A stretch of DNA of 64,000 nucleotides from Pseudolysinimonas_A sp044239695 (GCF_044239695.1 NZ_JBIIAW010000003.1:1-64000), one strand, 5' to 3'; shown: positions 1-11,937, numbered from the stretch's first letter. Numbers and translations are program-made. Notes: a model not told the origin generated them from the sequence alone.

Positions 1-324
1 CGGCGCGCCGGCTCCCCGCCCCCGCCGACCGCTCACGCGCCGCGCACTCCGGCGGCTGAGCCTGTCGAAGCCCCCGCCGCCGCCGCTGCCACCACGGTCG
101 ACGTGAACTCGGCGACCGTCGACGAGTTCCGCACCCTCACCGGCTTCACGAAGAAGCGCGCGGAGGCCGCCGTCGCCGCCCGTCTCGGCCGCACCCGCTT
201 CGCGTCCGTGCAGGAGTTCGCGGATGACCTCGGGCTCCAGCCGCACGAGCTGGCGCGCATCCGCGACCGCCTCACCTGCTCGCGGCCGCGCCGGAAGTCG
301 TTCGGGCGCCGGGTGGATCTCTAG
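1..324 (+). CDS. Helix-hairpin-helix protein, C-terminal part
   Basis: The reading frame is open from the first base, so the N-terminus lies outside the window. An Ala/Pro-rich stretch leads into a ComEA-like helix-hairpin-helix of about 60 residues beginning VDVNSATVDEFRTLTGF, followed by a short basic tail (RPRRKSFGRR). The pattern of Asn-Ser-Ala, a hydrophobic glycine turn and a second helix resembles DNA-binding HhH modules. Function is otherwise unknown. The TAG stop shares the bases CTAG with the stop of the convergent acetyltransferase gene. Confidence 0.6.
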   Translation, partial: RRAGSPPPPTAHAPRTPAAEPVEAPAAAAATTVDVNSATVDEFRTLTGFTKKRAEAAVAARLGRTRFASVQEFADDLGLQPHELARIRDRLTCSRPRRKSFGRRVDL

Positions 325-743
325 CCGACCGGTCGCACCCAGCGGCGCCACTCCGGCTGCTTCGCGAAGCCCTCGGCGATCCACAGGCTCTGCCCGAGCT
401 CGTTGTTGTCGAGAACCATCGCGTCGATGCGGCTCGCTCCGAGTGCGACGAGCCGACGCTCGGCGCGGGTGAGCAGCTCCCGACCGATGCCCTGGCGCCG
501 CACCGACGGATGCACCGCGAGTCGATAGAGGTGCGCGCGCCAGCCGTCCCAGCCCGAGATGAGAGACCCGACGACGCGCCCGTCGACGACGGCGAGCTCG
601 AGGGCCTCCGGGTCACGCGCGATCACGGCGGCGAGTTTCGCGGCGTCGTCGGCCGGTCGCGAGTCGTTCTCGGCCGCGACGTCCCACAGGTCGAGCACCT
701 CGGCGATGTCCGTCTCGACGGCGGAGCGAAAGACGACATCCAT
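321..743 (-). CDS. GNAT-family N-acetyltransferase
   Basis: A 140-residue protein of usual GNAT length. The acetyl-CoA loop is visible as VRRQGIGRELL after the beta-4 strand (RLAVHPS), and a C-terminal LDNNELGQSLWIAEGF matches GNAT motif B. The substrate is unknown. The frame stays open upstream through tRNA-Ala, but similarity to the fold begins at ATG 743, only 4 bases after the tRNA 3' end, and no Shine-Dalgarno precedes it. Tail-to-tail with the HhH gene, sharing a CTAG stop. Probably transcribed with the tRNAs. Confidence 0.8.
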   Translation of the reverse strand: MDVVFRSAVETDIAEVLDLWDVAAENDSRPADDAAKLAAVIARDPEALELAVVDGRVVGSLISGWDGWRAHLYRLAVHPSVRRQGIGRELLTRAERRLVALGASRIDAMVLDNNELGQSLWIAEGFAKQPEWRRWVRPVG

Positions 744-747
744 CGGG

Positions 748-820
748 TGGAGCCTAGGGGAATCGAACCCCTGACCTCCTGCTTGCAAAGCAGGCGCTCT
801 ACCAATTGAGCTAAGGCCCC
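748..820 (-). tRNA. tRNA-Ala (UGC anticodon)
   Basis: The reverse complement folds into a complete 73-nt cloverleaf. The anticodon loop carries TGC and the acceptor stem contains the G3-U70 wobble pair that is the alanine identity element, with A73. CCA is not encoded (the following bases are CCC). It lies downstream of tRNA-Ile on the same strand. Confidence 0.95.
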
Positions 821-836
821 GCGCGCCCCGCTGAAA

Positions 837-860
837 GCGGAGGCGATTTCTCGCCTCCGC
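837..860. terminator. Perfect 10-bp hairpin between two tRNA genes
   Basis: Arms GCGGAGGCGA and TCGCCTCCGC are separated by TTTC. There is no U tract, as often in high-GC actinobacteria. It lies just upstream of tRNA-Ala on the minus strand, so it may be a processing or termination structure. Nine bases of each arm recur in the hairpin at 17100-17123. Confidence 0.45.
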
Positions 861-928
861 TGCGGCGCCAGCGCTCGGCGCCGTCCCGGCGCCCAGGTCA
901 CTCAGGCGCGGATGCGGAGGTGAAACGA

Positions 929-952
929 CGAAGTCCCCTCGCGGGGACTTCG
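929..952 (-). terminator. Hairpin directly after tRNA-Ile
   Basis: A perfect 10-bp stem (CGAAGTCCCC / GGGGACTTCG) with a TCGC loop starts 3 bases past the tRNA-Ile 3' end on the minus strand. It lacks a U run. Likely a terminator or 3'-processing signal. Confidence 0.5.
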
Positions 953-954
953 AG

Positions 955-1028
955 TGGGGATACGAGGACTTGAACCTCGGACCTCTTCGTTATCAGCGAA
1001 GCGCTCTAACCGCCTGAGCTATATCCCC
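955..1028 (-). tRNA. tRNA-Ile (GAU anticodon)
   Basis: The 74-nt cloverleaf on the minus strand has the acceptor GGGGATA paired to TATCCCC, anticodon loop CTGATAA giving GAT, a normal T arm and A73. CCA is not encoded. It follows the gyrB-gyrA-DUF3566 cluster, an order common in Actinobacteria. Confidence 0.95.
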
Positions 1029-1079
1029 GAGCGGCTCGGATCCCGACGGGATCTGGGCCGAGAGTCAGAGTATCAGGCT

Positions 1080-1484
1080 CTAGGAGTTCTGGAATCCGAC
1101 CAGCAGCCCGCCGGTGAAGCGCACGCTGAGGTTGTACAGGAATCCGCCGACCGCACCGAGCGCGGTGCCGACGATCGTGTTGAGCAGCGCGATGATCACC
1201 GTGAAGATCAGCACCTGGCCGATGCCGAAGCTGTTGGTGATGGCGAAGTTGTCGTCGCCGATCATGTCCCGCAGCGTCTCGTCGAGGGTGTCGAAGATTC
1301 CGGTGGAGGCGAGCACGACCCAGATCAGCACGCTCGCGACGATCAGCACGATGCCGAGGCAGAGCCAGACCAGGAACGACAGCTTCACGAGCGACCAGAC
1401 GTCGAGGTACACCAGCTTCAGGCGTACCTGACGGCTCGTCGTCTGGCGCATCTCTTTGCGCTGAAGTTTCTCGGCGACGCTCAT
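1080..1484 (-). CDS. DUF3566 transmembrane protein downstream of gyrA
   Basis: A 134-residue protein with a basic N-terminus (about residues 1-30), a long hydrophobic segment around 32-62, an amphipathic loop (TLDETLRDMIGDDNF) and a second membrane segment around 88-118. This matches the DUF3566 family that follows gyrA in Actinobacteria (Rv0007-type position). Molecular role is not established. The start is 2 bases after the gyrA stop, so it is cotranscribed with gyrBA. Confidence 0.85.
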   Translation of the reverse strand: MSVAEKLQRKEMRQTTSRQVRLKLVYLDVWSLVKLSFLVWLCLGIVLIVASVLIWVVLASTGIFDTLDETLRDMIGDDNFAITNSFGIGQVLIFTVIIALLNTIVGTALGAVGGFLYNLSVRFTGGLLVGFQNS

Positions 1485-1486
1485 CG

Positions 1487-4032
<2,546 letters not shown>

Positions 4033-4033
<1 letters not shown>

Positions 4034-6009
4034 CAGATATCGAGGAACCTAACGTCTTTGGCGTTCTGCTGGATGAAGTTGCGGCGCAGTTCGACGTCGT
4101 CGCCCATCAGCGTCGCGAAGACGCTGTCGGCGATCGCGGCGTCGTCGAGCGTGATCTGGCGCAGCGTGCGGGTCTCGGGGTTCATCGTCGTGTCCCACAG
4201 CTCCTGGTGGTTCATCTCACCCAGACCCTTGTAGCGCTGGATCGCCGACTCCTTCGGCAGGCGCTTGCCGTTCGCCTTGCCGTTCTCGACGAGGGCGTCG
4301 CGCTCGGTGTCGGAGTAGACGTAGTCGTGCTCGGCGTTCGTCCACTTGATCCGGTAGAGCGGCGGGGCGGCGAGGTAGACGTAGCCGAGCTCGATGAGCG
4401 GCCGCATGTAGCGGAACAGCAGGGTGAGCAGCAGGGTCGTGATGTGCTGACCGTCGACGTCGGCATCCGCCATCAGCACCACCTTGTGGTACCGCGCCTT
4501 CTCGCCGTCGAAGTCCTCGCCGATGCCGGTGCCGAAGGCGGTGATCATCGCCTGGATCTCGGCATTGCCGAGCGCGCGGTCGAGCCGCGCCTTCTCGACG
4601 TTGAGGATCTTGCCGCGCAGCGGCAGGATCGCCTGGGTGCGGGGGTCGCGGCCGGTCTTCGCGGAACCGCCGGCCGAGTCGCCCTCGACGAGGAAGATCT
4701 CGCTCTCGGTCGGGTCCTTGCTCGAGCAGTCCGACAGCTTGCCCGGCATCCCGCCGCCTTCGAGCAGGCCCTTGCGCCGGGTCTGCTCGCGCGCCTTGCG
4801 GGCGGCGAGGCGCGCGGTCGCGGCCTGGATCGACTTGCGGATGACGTCGCGCGCCTGGTTCGGGTTGCGCTCGAACCAGTCGGAGAGCTGGTCGCCGACG
4901 ACACGCTGGACGAACGACTTCGCCTCGGTGTTGCCGAGCTTGGTCTTCGTCTGGCCCTCGAACTGCGGCTCGGAGAGCTTGATCGAGATCACGGCGGTGA
5001 GACCCTCGCGCACGTCGTCGCCGGTGAGGTTCTCGTCCTTCTCCTTGAGCAGGCCCTTCTCGCGCGCGTACTTGTTGACGAGCGTCGTCAACGCGGCGCG
5101 GAAGCCCTCCTCGTGGGTGCCGCCCTCGTGGGTGTTGATGACGTTCGCGTAGGTGTGGACGCTCTCGGAGTAGGCGGTCGTCCACTGCATGGCGATCTCG
5201 AGGGCCATGTGGCGCTCGGTGTCCTCGGTCTCGAAGGAGATCACCTCGTCGTGGATGACCTCCGCCTTCTTGGCGTTGTTGAGGTACTCCACGTAGTCGA
5301 CCAGGCCGCGTTCGTAGAGGAAGGTGTCGGCGCGCTTGCTCTCCTCGCCCTCCTCGAGCGGACGCTCGTCGACGAGCGAGATCGTCAGGCCCTTGTTGAG
5401 GAAGGCGGTCTGCTGGAACCGCGTGCGCAGCGTCTCGTAGTCGAACTCGACGGTCTCGAAGATGTCGGCGTTCGGCCAGAAGGTGATCGTCGTGCCGGTC
5501 TCGTCGGTCGCCTCCTCCTTCGCGAGCGGGGCGTCGGGCACACCGATGTGGTAGCTCTGCCGGTAGGCGTTGCCCTGCCGGCGCACCTCGACCTCGAGCT
5601 GCGACGAGAGCGCGTTGACGACGCTCGAGCCGACGCCGTGGAGGCCGCCGGAGACGGCGTACCCGCCGCCGCCGAACTTGCCGCCGGCGTGCAGCACGGT
5701 CAGCACGACCTCGACCGTGGAGCGCTTCTCGACCGGGTGGATGTCGACCGGGATGCCGCGGCCGTTGTCGACGACGCGCAGCGCGCCGTCGGCGAGGATC
5801 GTCACGGCGATCGTGTCGCAGTAGCCGGCGAGCGACTCGTCGACCGCGTTGTCGACGATCTCGTAGACGAGGTGGTGCAGGCCCCGGGGACCGGTCGACC
5901 CGATGTACATACCGGGGCGCTTGCGGACGGCTTCGAGGCCTTCGAGGACTTGGATGTCCGAGGCGCCGTAGTTCGAATCGGCTTCGCCCTGACGCGAGGT
6001 GTTGCTCAT
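4033..6009 (-). CDS. gyrB: DNA gyrase subunit B
   Basis: A 658-residue ATPase subunit of gyrase. The GHKL ATPase domain shows VDNAVDE and GLHGVGSSVVNALS, the transducer domain lies in the middle, and the Toprim domain shows EGDSAGGSAK and the metal site DADVDG. The C-terminal tail domain ends RRNFIQQNAKDVRFLDI. Lengths match the actinobacterial family. A leader of about 60 nt with a good -10 (TAGAAT) lies upstream. Forms an operon with gyrA and the DUF3566 gene. Confidence 0.98.
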
Positions 6010-6072
6010 GGGGAGGTGGCTCCTGCCGCGGTCGTGCTCGACCGCCGGAAAAGCCGGCCGGCCAAGTAGTCG

Positions 6073-6078
6073 ATTCTA
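6073..6078 (-). promoter_or_regulatory. Probable gyrB -10 element
   Basis: On the minus strand TAGAAT fits the actinobacterial -10 pattern TANNNT, 64 nt before the gyrB ATG. A small hairpin (CCCGC TTC GCGGG) lies immediately upstream, in the -35 spacer. The remaining part of the 146-bp gap between dciA and gyrB shows no gene. Confidence 0.45.
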
Positions 6079-6155
6079 TCCCGCGAAGCGGGTCCAGACC
6101 GGGCGATTTCGCGATCTGAGGGGTTTTCCTTGCGCGGTCGACCAGATTTGCCTTG

Positions 6156-6659
6156 TCAACCGTAGGTATCGCGTGGACCCCGCCCTTGAACCGCCTTGGG
6201 GCCGTGTTTCCAGGAGGGGGCGTGGGGGGCGAGAAAGCGCGCGGTTTCGACCCCGGCCGCCGGGAACAGCTCGGCGATGCTGTTCAGGACGGTCGCCGAC
6301 ATGATCCGCAACTGCTGCGCCCAGGCCGTCGAGTCGCATTGCACGGTCAGCACCCCGTCCTCGATGCCGATCGGGGTGGCGTGCGCAGCGGTGTCGGCGC
6401 CGACGATGTCGGGCCACGACACGAGCAACTCGGCGCGGGCGAGCGGAGACTCCCACCCCCGCGCCGACGCCATCCCGCTGAGCACGTCGCCGAGGCCGCG
6501 CGGGTCACGGCCGAGCCCGTAGGGCTCGCTCGCGGCGGCGTCAGCCGCCCGGCGGCGGCGGCGGCCGTCGGTGCTGCGCAGCTCGGGGTCGCCGAACAGT
6601 CGGCGCAGTCGGCGGTACACCGCGATGTGCTCGGGAACCTTCTCTTCGGGCTCGCTCAC
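6156..6659 (-). CDS. dciA: DciA-like DUF721 protein
   Basis: A 167-residue protein. The DUF721/DciA core is seen from about residue 50: SGMASARGW, then the WPDIVGADTAAHATPIGIEDGVL pattern and the WAQQLRIMSATVLNSI helix. A basic segment (GRRRRRAAD) precedes it. DciA homologues load or regulate the replicative helicase in bacteria lacking DnaC. Position between recF and gyrB is the standard actinobacterial location. The start overlaps the recF stop by 4 bases. Confidence 0.85.
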   Translation of the reverse strand: MSEPEEKVPEHIAVYRRLRRLFGDPELRSTDGRRRRRAADAAASEPYGLGRDPRGLGDVLSGMASARGWESPLARAELLVSWPDIVGADTAAHATPIGIEDGVLTVQCDSTAWAQQLRIMSATVLNSIAELFPAAGVETARFLAPHAPSWKHGPKAVQGRGPRDTYG

Positions 6660-7846
6660 GCGTCCTCCCCAGGCGGGGCGTCATCAGGGCGCCCGGCGTG
6701 CAGGATCTGCCCGGCTCGGATGTGGACGGTGTGCACGCGGAGCGCGTCCGGTACGTCGCCGAGCACCGCCGCCGTGATGAGCACCTGTTCGTAGCCCGCG
6801 ATCCCGTCAGCGAGCCGTGCCCGTCGGGACTCGTCGAGCTCGGCGAACACGTCGTCGAGGATGATCACCGGATCCCCGAGCGGCGAGTCCGCGCGCAGGG
6901 TCGCGGCCGCCGCCAGCTTGAGGGCGAGCGCGAACGACCAGGACTCGCCATGACTGGCGTAGCCCTTCGCCGGCAGCCCGTTGAGGGTGAGCACGAGATC
7001 GTCGCGGTGCGGGCCGACGAGGGTGAGCCCGCGATCCAGCTCCTGCCGCCTCACCCGGGCGAGCGCGGCGGTGAAGGCCTCGCGCACGTCGGCCGGTTGC
7101 AGAACCGTGGGGATGCCGACATCCTCTGCGTCGTCGTCCGGGATGTCGCCCAGGATGCTGAGCCGCGCGGCGAGGTCGGCGCGCTGGTCGTCACCCGCGA
7201 TCCGTCGGTAGGCGTCGGCCACGTGCGGGCGGATGCGGTCGATCAGCGCGGAGCGCTCGACGACGATCTGGGAGCCGAGGTCGCTGAGCCGTTCGTCCCA
7301 GACCTCGAGCGTCGAGAGCTGGGATTCCGCGACCCGGGCAGAACGCACCGACTTCAGCAGGGTCGTGCGCTGGCGCAGCACGCGCTCGTAGTCGCCGAGG
7401 ACGCCGGCGAGCCGCGGGCTCAGCTGCACGAGGAGCTGATCGAGATAGCGGCGCCGCCCGCCCGGGTCGCCACGCACGAGCGCGAGATCCTCCGGCGCGA
7501 ACAACACGCTCGTCGCGTAGCGCGGCAGCTCGCGCGGCTTCGTCGCGACGCGGTTGACCTGCGCGCGGTTCGCACCCGAGCGGTTGATCTGCACCTCGAC
7601 GAGTACCGATCGGTCGGCGTGTTCGAGTCGCGCGCGCACGATCGCGGCATCCCGTCCCGCGCGGATGAGGGCCTGGTCGGTCGACACCCGGTGCGACCCG
7701 AGCGTGCTCAGGTAGCCGATCGCCTCGACCAGGTTCGTCTTGCCCTGTCCGTTGCGGCCGACGAACAGGTTCGGGCCGGCGACCAGGTCGACGTCGGCGA
7801 TCTCGTAGTTGCGGAAGTCACTCAGCGAGAGATGGGTGACGATCAC
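6656..7846 (-). CDS. recF: DNA replication and repair protein RecF
   Basis: A 396-residue SMC-like ATPase that helps RecOR load RecA at gaps. Walker A is GRNGQGKT (residues 30-37), the N-terminal signature LSDFRNY is intact, and the C-terminal ABC signature/Walker B reads VIILDDVFAELDESRR. GTG start at 7846; a CAGAAT hexamer lies 6 nt upstream with no Shine-Dalgarno, so a leaderless transcript is possible in addition to operon transcription. Confidence 0.97.
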   Translation of the reverse strand: MIVTHLSLSDFRNYEIADVDLVAGPNLFVGRNGQGKTNLVEAIGYLSTLGSHRVSTDQALIRAGRDAAIVRARLEHADRSVLVEVQINRSGANRAQVNRVATKPRELPRYATSVLFAPEDLALVRGDPGGRRRYLDQLLVQLSPRLAGVLGDYERVLRQRTTLLKSVRSARVAESQLSTLEVWDERLSDLGSQIVVERSALIDRIRPHVADAYRRIAGDDQRADLAARLSILGDIPDDDAEDVGIPTVLQPADVREAFTAALARVRRQELDRGLTLVGPHRDDLVLTLNGLPAKGYASHGESWSFALALKLAAAATLRADSPLGDPVIILDDVFAELDESRRARLADGIAGYEQVLITAAVLGDVPDALRVHTVHIRAGQILHAGRPDDAPPGEDA

Positions 7847-7871
7847 GGGACGATTCTGCCCGTGAGAACCG

Positions 7872-8756
7872 TCACGCCTTGCGGACGGCGTGCCCGCCGA
7901 ACTGCTTTCGCAGCGCGGCGACCGCCTTCATCGACGGCGAGTCCTTCTGGCGCGAGACGAAGCGCGCGAAGATCGCCGCGCTGATCGTCGGCACCGGCAC
8001 CGCGTGGTCCAGCGCGTCGTGCACCGTCCACCGACCCTCGCCCGAGTCCTCGACGTAGCCCTCGATGTCGGCGAGTTCGGGATCGGCTTCGAGCGCCTTC
8101 ACGAGCAACTCGAGCAGCCAGCTGCGCACGACGGTTCCGCGTTGCCAGGCCTTGAAAACGCCCGGAACATCGTGGATCAGGTCGTCCCGGGCATCCATCA
8201 GTTCGAAACCCTCGGCCCACGCCTGCATGAGCGCGTACTCGATGCCGTTGTGCACCATCTTCGAGTAGTGACCTGCGCCGACGGAGCCGGCGTGCACGAA
8301 TCCCTCGTCGCGCGGTCCCTCCGGACGCAGGGCGTCGAAGACCGGCAGCAGTTCTTCGATGTCGGCCGGGTCGCCGCCGGCCATGAGCCCGTAGCCGTTC
8401 TCGAGACCCCAGATGCCGCCGGAGACGCCGCAGTCGACGAAGCGGATCTTCTTCTCGGCGAGCTGCGCGGAATGCACGGCGTCGTCGGTGAATCGCGAGT
8501 TGCCGCCATCGATCACGAGATCGCCCGGCTCGAGCACGGCCGACACGTCCGCGATGACCTGGTCGGTGATCGCTCCCGACGGGACCATGATCCAGACGAC
8601 TCGCGGCGCCGGCAGCGCCGCGGCGAGCGCGGCGAGATCCGCGACGTCGGTGACCTCCGGGTTCGGGTCGTATCCGGTGACCTCCACGCCTCCGCGCCGG
8701 AGGCGCTCGCGCATGTTGCCGCCCATCTTGCCCAAGCCGACGAGTCCGATGTGCAT
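7872..8756 (-). CDS. gnd: 6-phosphogluconate dehydrogenase, decarboxylating, short type
   Basis: A 294-residue enzyme of the pentose phosphate pathway (6-phosphogluconate to ribulose 5-phosphate). The Rossmann nucleotide motif is GLVGLGKMGGNM (residues 4-15). GNSRFTDD and the catalytic DCGVSGGIWGLENGYGLMAGG region follow, with the HNGIEYALMQ helix (substrate-binding Lys in KMVHN). The length fits the short tetrameric Gnd family rather than the 470-residue type. Location between dnaN and recF is typical for Actinobacteria. Confidence 0.93.
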   Translation of the reverse strand: MHIGLVGLGKMGGNMRERLRRGGVEVTGYDPNPEVTDVADLAALAAALPAPRVVWIMVPSGAITDQVIADVSAVLEPGDLVIDGGNSRFTDDAVHSAQLAEKKIRFVDCGVSGGIWGLENGYGLMAGGDPADIEELLPVFDALRPEGPRDEGFVHAGSVGAGHYSKMVHNGIEYALMQAWAEGFELMDARDDLIHDVPGVFKAWQRGTVVRSWLLELLVKALEADPELADIEGYVEDSGEGRWTVHDALDHAVPVPTISAAIFARFVSRQKDSPSMKAVAALRKQFGGHAVRKA

Positions 8757-8780
8757 GGAAGTCAGCTTGTCACGCGCTCA

Positions 8781-9926
8781 TCAGCGCAGCAGCAGATTCG
8801 GCTGGAGGAGGTACTTGTAGTTGTCGGCTCCGGGCTGGTCCTTGGAGGACTGGCTCGTGATGAGCACGGGGCCGGGCTTGTTCGGGTTGTCGGTCTTCGT
8901 GAACGAGATGCGCACGTACTCGGAGTGCACCGCCCCGAGACCGTCGAGGAGGAACGACGGCTTGAGCGACACGACGGTGTCCTCGCCGTGCAGGTGCCCT
9001 TCGATCGTCTCCGAGGCCTGGGCGTTCTCCGCGCCGGCGGCCTCCAGGGTCACCCCGTCGATCGTGAACGAGAAGCGCAGTGCCGCCTCACGCTCGAGCA
9101 CGAGGGACACCCGGCGGGTGGCCTCGACCAGGTCCGCGGTGTTCACGACGGCGTAGTTCTCGACCGACTCCGGGAAGAGCCGCTTGACCGGAGGGAAGTT
9201 GCCCTTGATGAGCAGCGACGTGACGGTCTTCTTGTCGGCGCTGAACGCGATCAGTTCGCGATCGTCGCCGCGTGCGATCGTCACCGAGACGGTGCCGCTG
9301 TGGGCGAAGGTCTTGCCGATCTCCGAGAGCGTGCGCGCCGGGATGAGCGCGGTCGTGCCCTCCGCGGTCGTCGCGCCGGAATCCCAGTCGATCTCACGCA
9401 CGGCGACCCGGTAGCGGTCGGTCGCGACGAGCGACAGGTTGTTGTCGCCGACCTCGAGTTGCACGCCGGTGATCACCGGGGTGACGTCATCACGGGACGC
9501 CGCAACGGTGACCTGCGCGACGGCCGCCGCGAAGTCCTCGGCCGGGAGTACGCCGGTGCGTTCCTCGACCTGCGGCAGGGTCGGGTATTCCTCGACCGGC
9601 ATGCTCCCCAGGGTGAACTTCGCGGAGCCGCACTGCACCGCGATCTTGCCGTCGACGGTGGAGAACTGCACGGGGGCGTTCGGCAGGCGGCTGGCGATGT
9701 CGGCCAGCAGCCGCCCGGAGACCAGAGCGCTGCCCGACTCGTCGACGTCGGCGGAGATCTCCGTTCGCGACGAGACCTCGTAGTCGAAGGACGACAGCAC
9801 GAGCACGCCGTCGTTCGCCTCGAGCAGCACACCGCTGAGGATGGGCTGCGTCGTGCGCTGGGGGAGCAACTTGACCGCGAACGACACAGCCTCGCTGAAG
9901 ACGTCCCGGTTGACCTGGAACTTCAC
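8781..9926 (-). CDS. dnaN: DNA polymerase III sliding clamp (beta subunit)
   Basis: A 381-residue processivity clamp with three repeated clamp domains. The start chosen is GTG 9926, which gives the conserved VKFQVNRDVFSEAVSF N-terminus and has an AAGGAG Shine-Dalgarno 7 nt upstream (9934-9939). The longer frame from 9968 has no such signal. The C-terminus ends in a conserved-type YKYLLQPNLLLR. Transcribed away from oriC together with gnd and recF. Confidence 0.97.
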   Translation of the reverse strand: MKFQVNRDVFSEAVSFAVKLLPQRTTQPILSGVLLEANDGVLVLSSFDYEVSSRTEISADVDESGSALVSGRLLADIASRLPNAPVQFSTVDGKIAVQCGSAKFTLGSMPVEEYPTLPQVEERTGVLPAEDFAAAVAQVTVAASRDDVTPVITGVQLEVGDNNLSLVATDRYRVAVREIDWDSGATTAEGTTALIPARTLSEIGKTFAHSGTVSVTIARGDDRELIAFSADKKTVTSLLIKGNFPPVKRLFPESVENYAVVNTADLVEATRRVSLVLEREAALRFSFTIDGVTLEAAGAENAQASETIEGHLHGEDTVVSLKPSFLLDGLGAVHSEYVRISFTKTDNPNKPGPVLITSQSSKDQPGADNYKYLLQPNLLLR

Positions 9927-10369
9927 GGAAGGACTCCTTGTTCGCCGCAGCAGAGCCGGCTGATTCACGAAAGCGGGTGGAAACCCGGGTGGGCCAGGAT
10001 TTCACATCGATCCTGGCACAGGAAGAGCCGAGCGGTTTCTGGCACCTCGGGCGGCGCCGAGAGGTTGTCGAACAGCCGAAATGAGAAGAGAGAGCTAATC
10101 CTCTTAACCGGTGTTGACATGTGGATAACCGGCGACGATCCCTGTCGCACGTAAGGAACTACAGCGGTGTGAGTTGCGGAGTAGCTGTGGAGGCCGAGCC
10201 CGGCATCGGTGGAGAACGCGCAACCCGTGCCGGGAGTTCCACAGTCGGACGGGCAGATGTCCACATTTCGTCCCCGCGCGGCGCGGGAGTTATCCACAGA
10301 GTTTCCACACCTTGTGGACTCCGCCAGATCGAAGACTGGTTCGTCTAGTCCCCCGTTCGGGGGCAGACC
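9927..10369. other. oriC: Chromosomal origin oriC with DnaA boxes
   Basis: The 443-bp gap between dnaA and dnaN has no gene. Perfect TTATCCACA boxes lie at 10120-10128 (minus) and 10290-10298 (plus). ATGTCCACA at 10257-10265 has one mismatch to TTGTCCACA, and weaker copies lie at 10301-10309 (GTTTCCACA) and 10313-10321 (minus). The dnaA-dnaN location and box cluster are the established actinobacterial origin arrangement. No strongly AT-rich unwinding element is obvious; 10081-10110 is the most AT-rich part. Confidence 0.88.
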
Positions 10370-11782
10370 TCACAGCTTGTTGAAGCGTTGATTCTGTTTG
10401 ATGCGGGTGGTGAGCTCGGTGACCTGGTTGTAGATCGACCGGCGCTCCTTCATCAGCTCGCTGATCTTCTTGTTCGCGTACATCACCGTCGTGTGATCGC
10501 GGTTGCCGAACAGTTGCCCGATCTTGGGCAGGGAGAGGTTCGTCAGCTCGCGGCAGAGATACATCGCGATCTGTCGCGCGGTGGCGACCGCCTGCGACCG
10601 ACTCGACCCGTAGAGGTCGTCGACCGAGAGTTTGAAGTACTCGGCCGTGTGATTGATGATGTCGACCGGCGCGATGACGTTGTCCTCATCGAGGGTGATG
10701 AGGTCCTTGAGTACCGTCTGCACGAGCTGCAGATCGACCGGGGTGCGGTTCAGGCTCGCGAACGCGGTGACGCGGATGAGCGTGCCCTCCAGCTCGCGGA
10801 TGTTGCTCGACACCTTCGTGGCGATGAACTCGAGGATCTCATCGGGCGCCTGCAGCTTCTCGCTCTGCGCCTTCTTCCGGAGGATCGCGATACGGGTCTC
10901 GAGGTCGGGTGCCTGCACATCGGTGATGAGACCCCACTCGAAGCGCGACCGCATCCGGTCTTCGAAGCCGGTGAGGAACTTGGGCGCGACGTCGCTCGTG
11001 ATCACGACCTGCTTGCTGTGATCGTGCAGCGTGTTGAAGGTGTGGAAGAAGGCCTCCTGCGTCTCCACCGCGCGCTGGAGGAACTGGATGTCGTCGATGA
11101 GCAGGATGTCGATCTCGCGGTAGCGCGACTGGAACGCGGCCGACCGGTTGTTCTGGATCGAGTTGATGAAGTCGTTCGTGAACTCCTCGCTCGACACGTA
11201 GCGCACCCGGATGCCGGTGTAGAGGTTCTCGGCGTAGTGGCCGATCGCGTGGAGGAGGTGGGTCTTGCCGAGGCCGGAGTCGCCGTAGATGAAGAGCGGG
11301 TTGTACGCCTTGGCCGGCGCCTCCGCGACCGCGACCGCGGCGGCGTGGGCGAAGCGGTTGGATCCGCCGATGACGAAGTTGTCGAAGTTGTACTTCGGGT
11401 TGAGCCGGGAGTCGCTGCGCCGGCTGCTGATGTCGCCGATCGCGGTCGCCGGTTCCGGGGCCGTGATCCCCAGGTCTCCGCTCCCCAGATCGGCGACCGG
11501 GGTCAGGGTGGCGGCCTGCATCTCGGGATTGACCACGATGGCGAAGTTGACGACCTCTTCGGCGGCACCGGTGATCGCTTCGATGAGAGGAACGCGGATG
11601 CGCTGCTCGAGCATCCCGCGCGTCAACTCGTTCGGCACCTCGAGGTAGAGCACGCCATTGAGGACGCCCTTGGCTTCGACCAGGTTCACGAAGCCATGGA
11701 GCTGCGGGGTGATGCGCTCGTCCGCTCCGAGCAGGGAGAGCACGGAGGACCACAACTCGCGGGTCGGATCGGTCTCGGTCAT
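10370..11782 (-). CDS. dnaA: Chromosomal replication initiator DnaA
   Basis: A 470-residue initiator. Domain I begins ELWSSVLSLLG. A short linker (about 110-140) precedes the AAA+ domain with Walker A GDSGLGKTHLLHA and Walker B LLIDDIQFL. Domain IV carries the DnaA signature GNRDHTTVMYANKKI. Linker length is moderate compared with Streptomyces DnaA. DnaA boxes lie between the predicted promoter and the ATG, consistent with autoregulation. Confidence 0.99.
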   Translation of the reverse strand: MTETDPTRELWSSVLSLLGADERITPQLHGFVNLVEAKGVLNGVLYLEVPNELTRGMLEQRIRVPLIEAITGAAEEVVNFAIVVNPEMQAATLTPVADLGSGDLGITAPEPATAIGDISSRRSDSRLNPKYNFDNFVIGGSNRFAHAAAVAVAEAPAKAYNPLFIYGDSGLGKTHLLHAIGHYAENLYTGIRVRYVSSEEFTNDFINSIQNNRSAAFQSRYREIDILLIDDIQFLQRAVETQEAFFHTFNTLHDHSKQVVITSDVAPKFLTGFEDRMRSRFEWGLITDVQAPDLETRIAILRKKAQSEKLQAPDEILEFIATKVSSNIRELEGTLIRVTAFASLNRTPVDLQLVQTVLKDLITLDEDNVIAPVDIINHTAEYFKLSVDDLYGSSRSQAVATARQIAMYLCRELTNLSLPKIGQLFGNRDHTTVMYANKKISELMKERRSIYNQVTELTTRIKQNQRFNKL

Positions 11783-11808
11783 GCCCTCATCCTGGAATGC
11801 TCACTCGG

Positions 11809-11888
11809 TTGTACACAGGGTTATCCACCGATCTGATTCCTGTGGACGACGGAGTTCACCTTAGTTCGCGGCGGGCGGCAGAGGTCAA
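11809..11888 (-). promoter_or_regulatory. dnaA promoter with three downstream DnaA boxes
   Basis: On the minus strand a TTGACC (11883-11888) and a TAAGGT (11858-11863) are separated by 19 bp. Downstream, within the predicted leader, lie TCGTCCACA (11841-11849, minus), TTATCCACC (11821-11829, plus) and TTGTACACA (11809-11817, plus). The placement of boxes after the promoter suggests repression by DnaA. Confidence 0.5.
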
Positions 11889-11937
11889 CCAGAAGTGAGA
11901 AGGTGGGGAGGAGCTTCCCTACCGGCACAGCGGTCGT

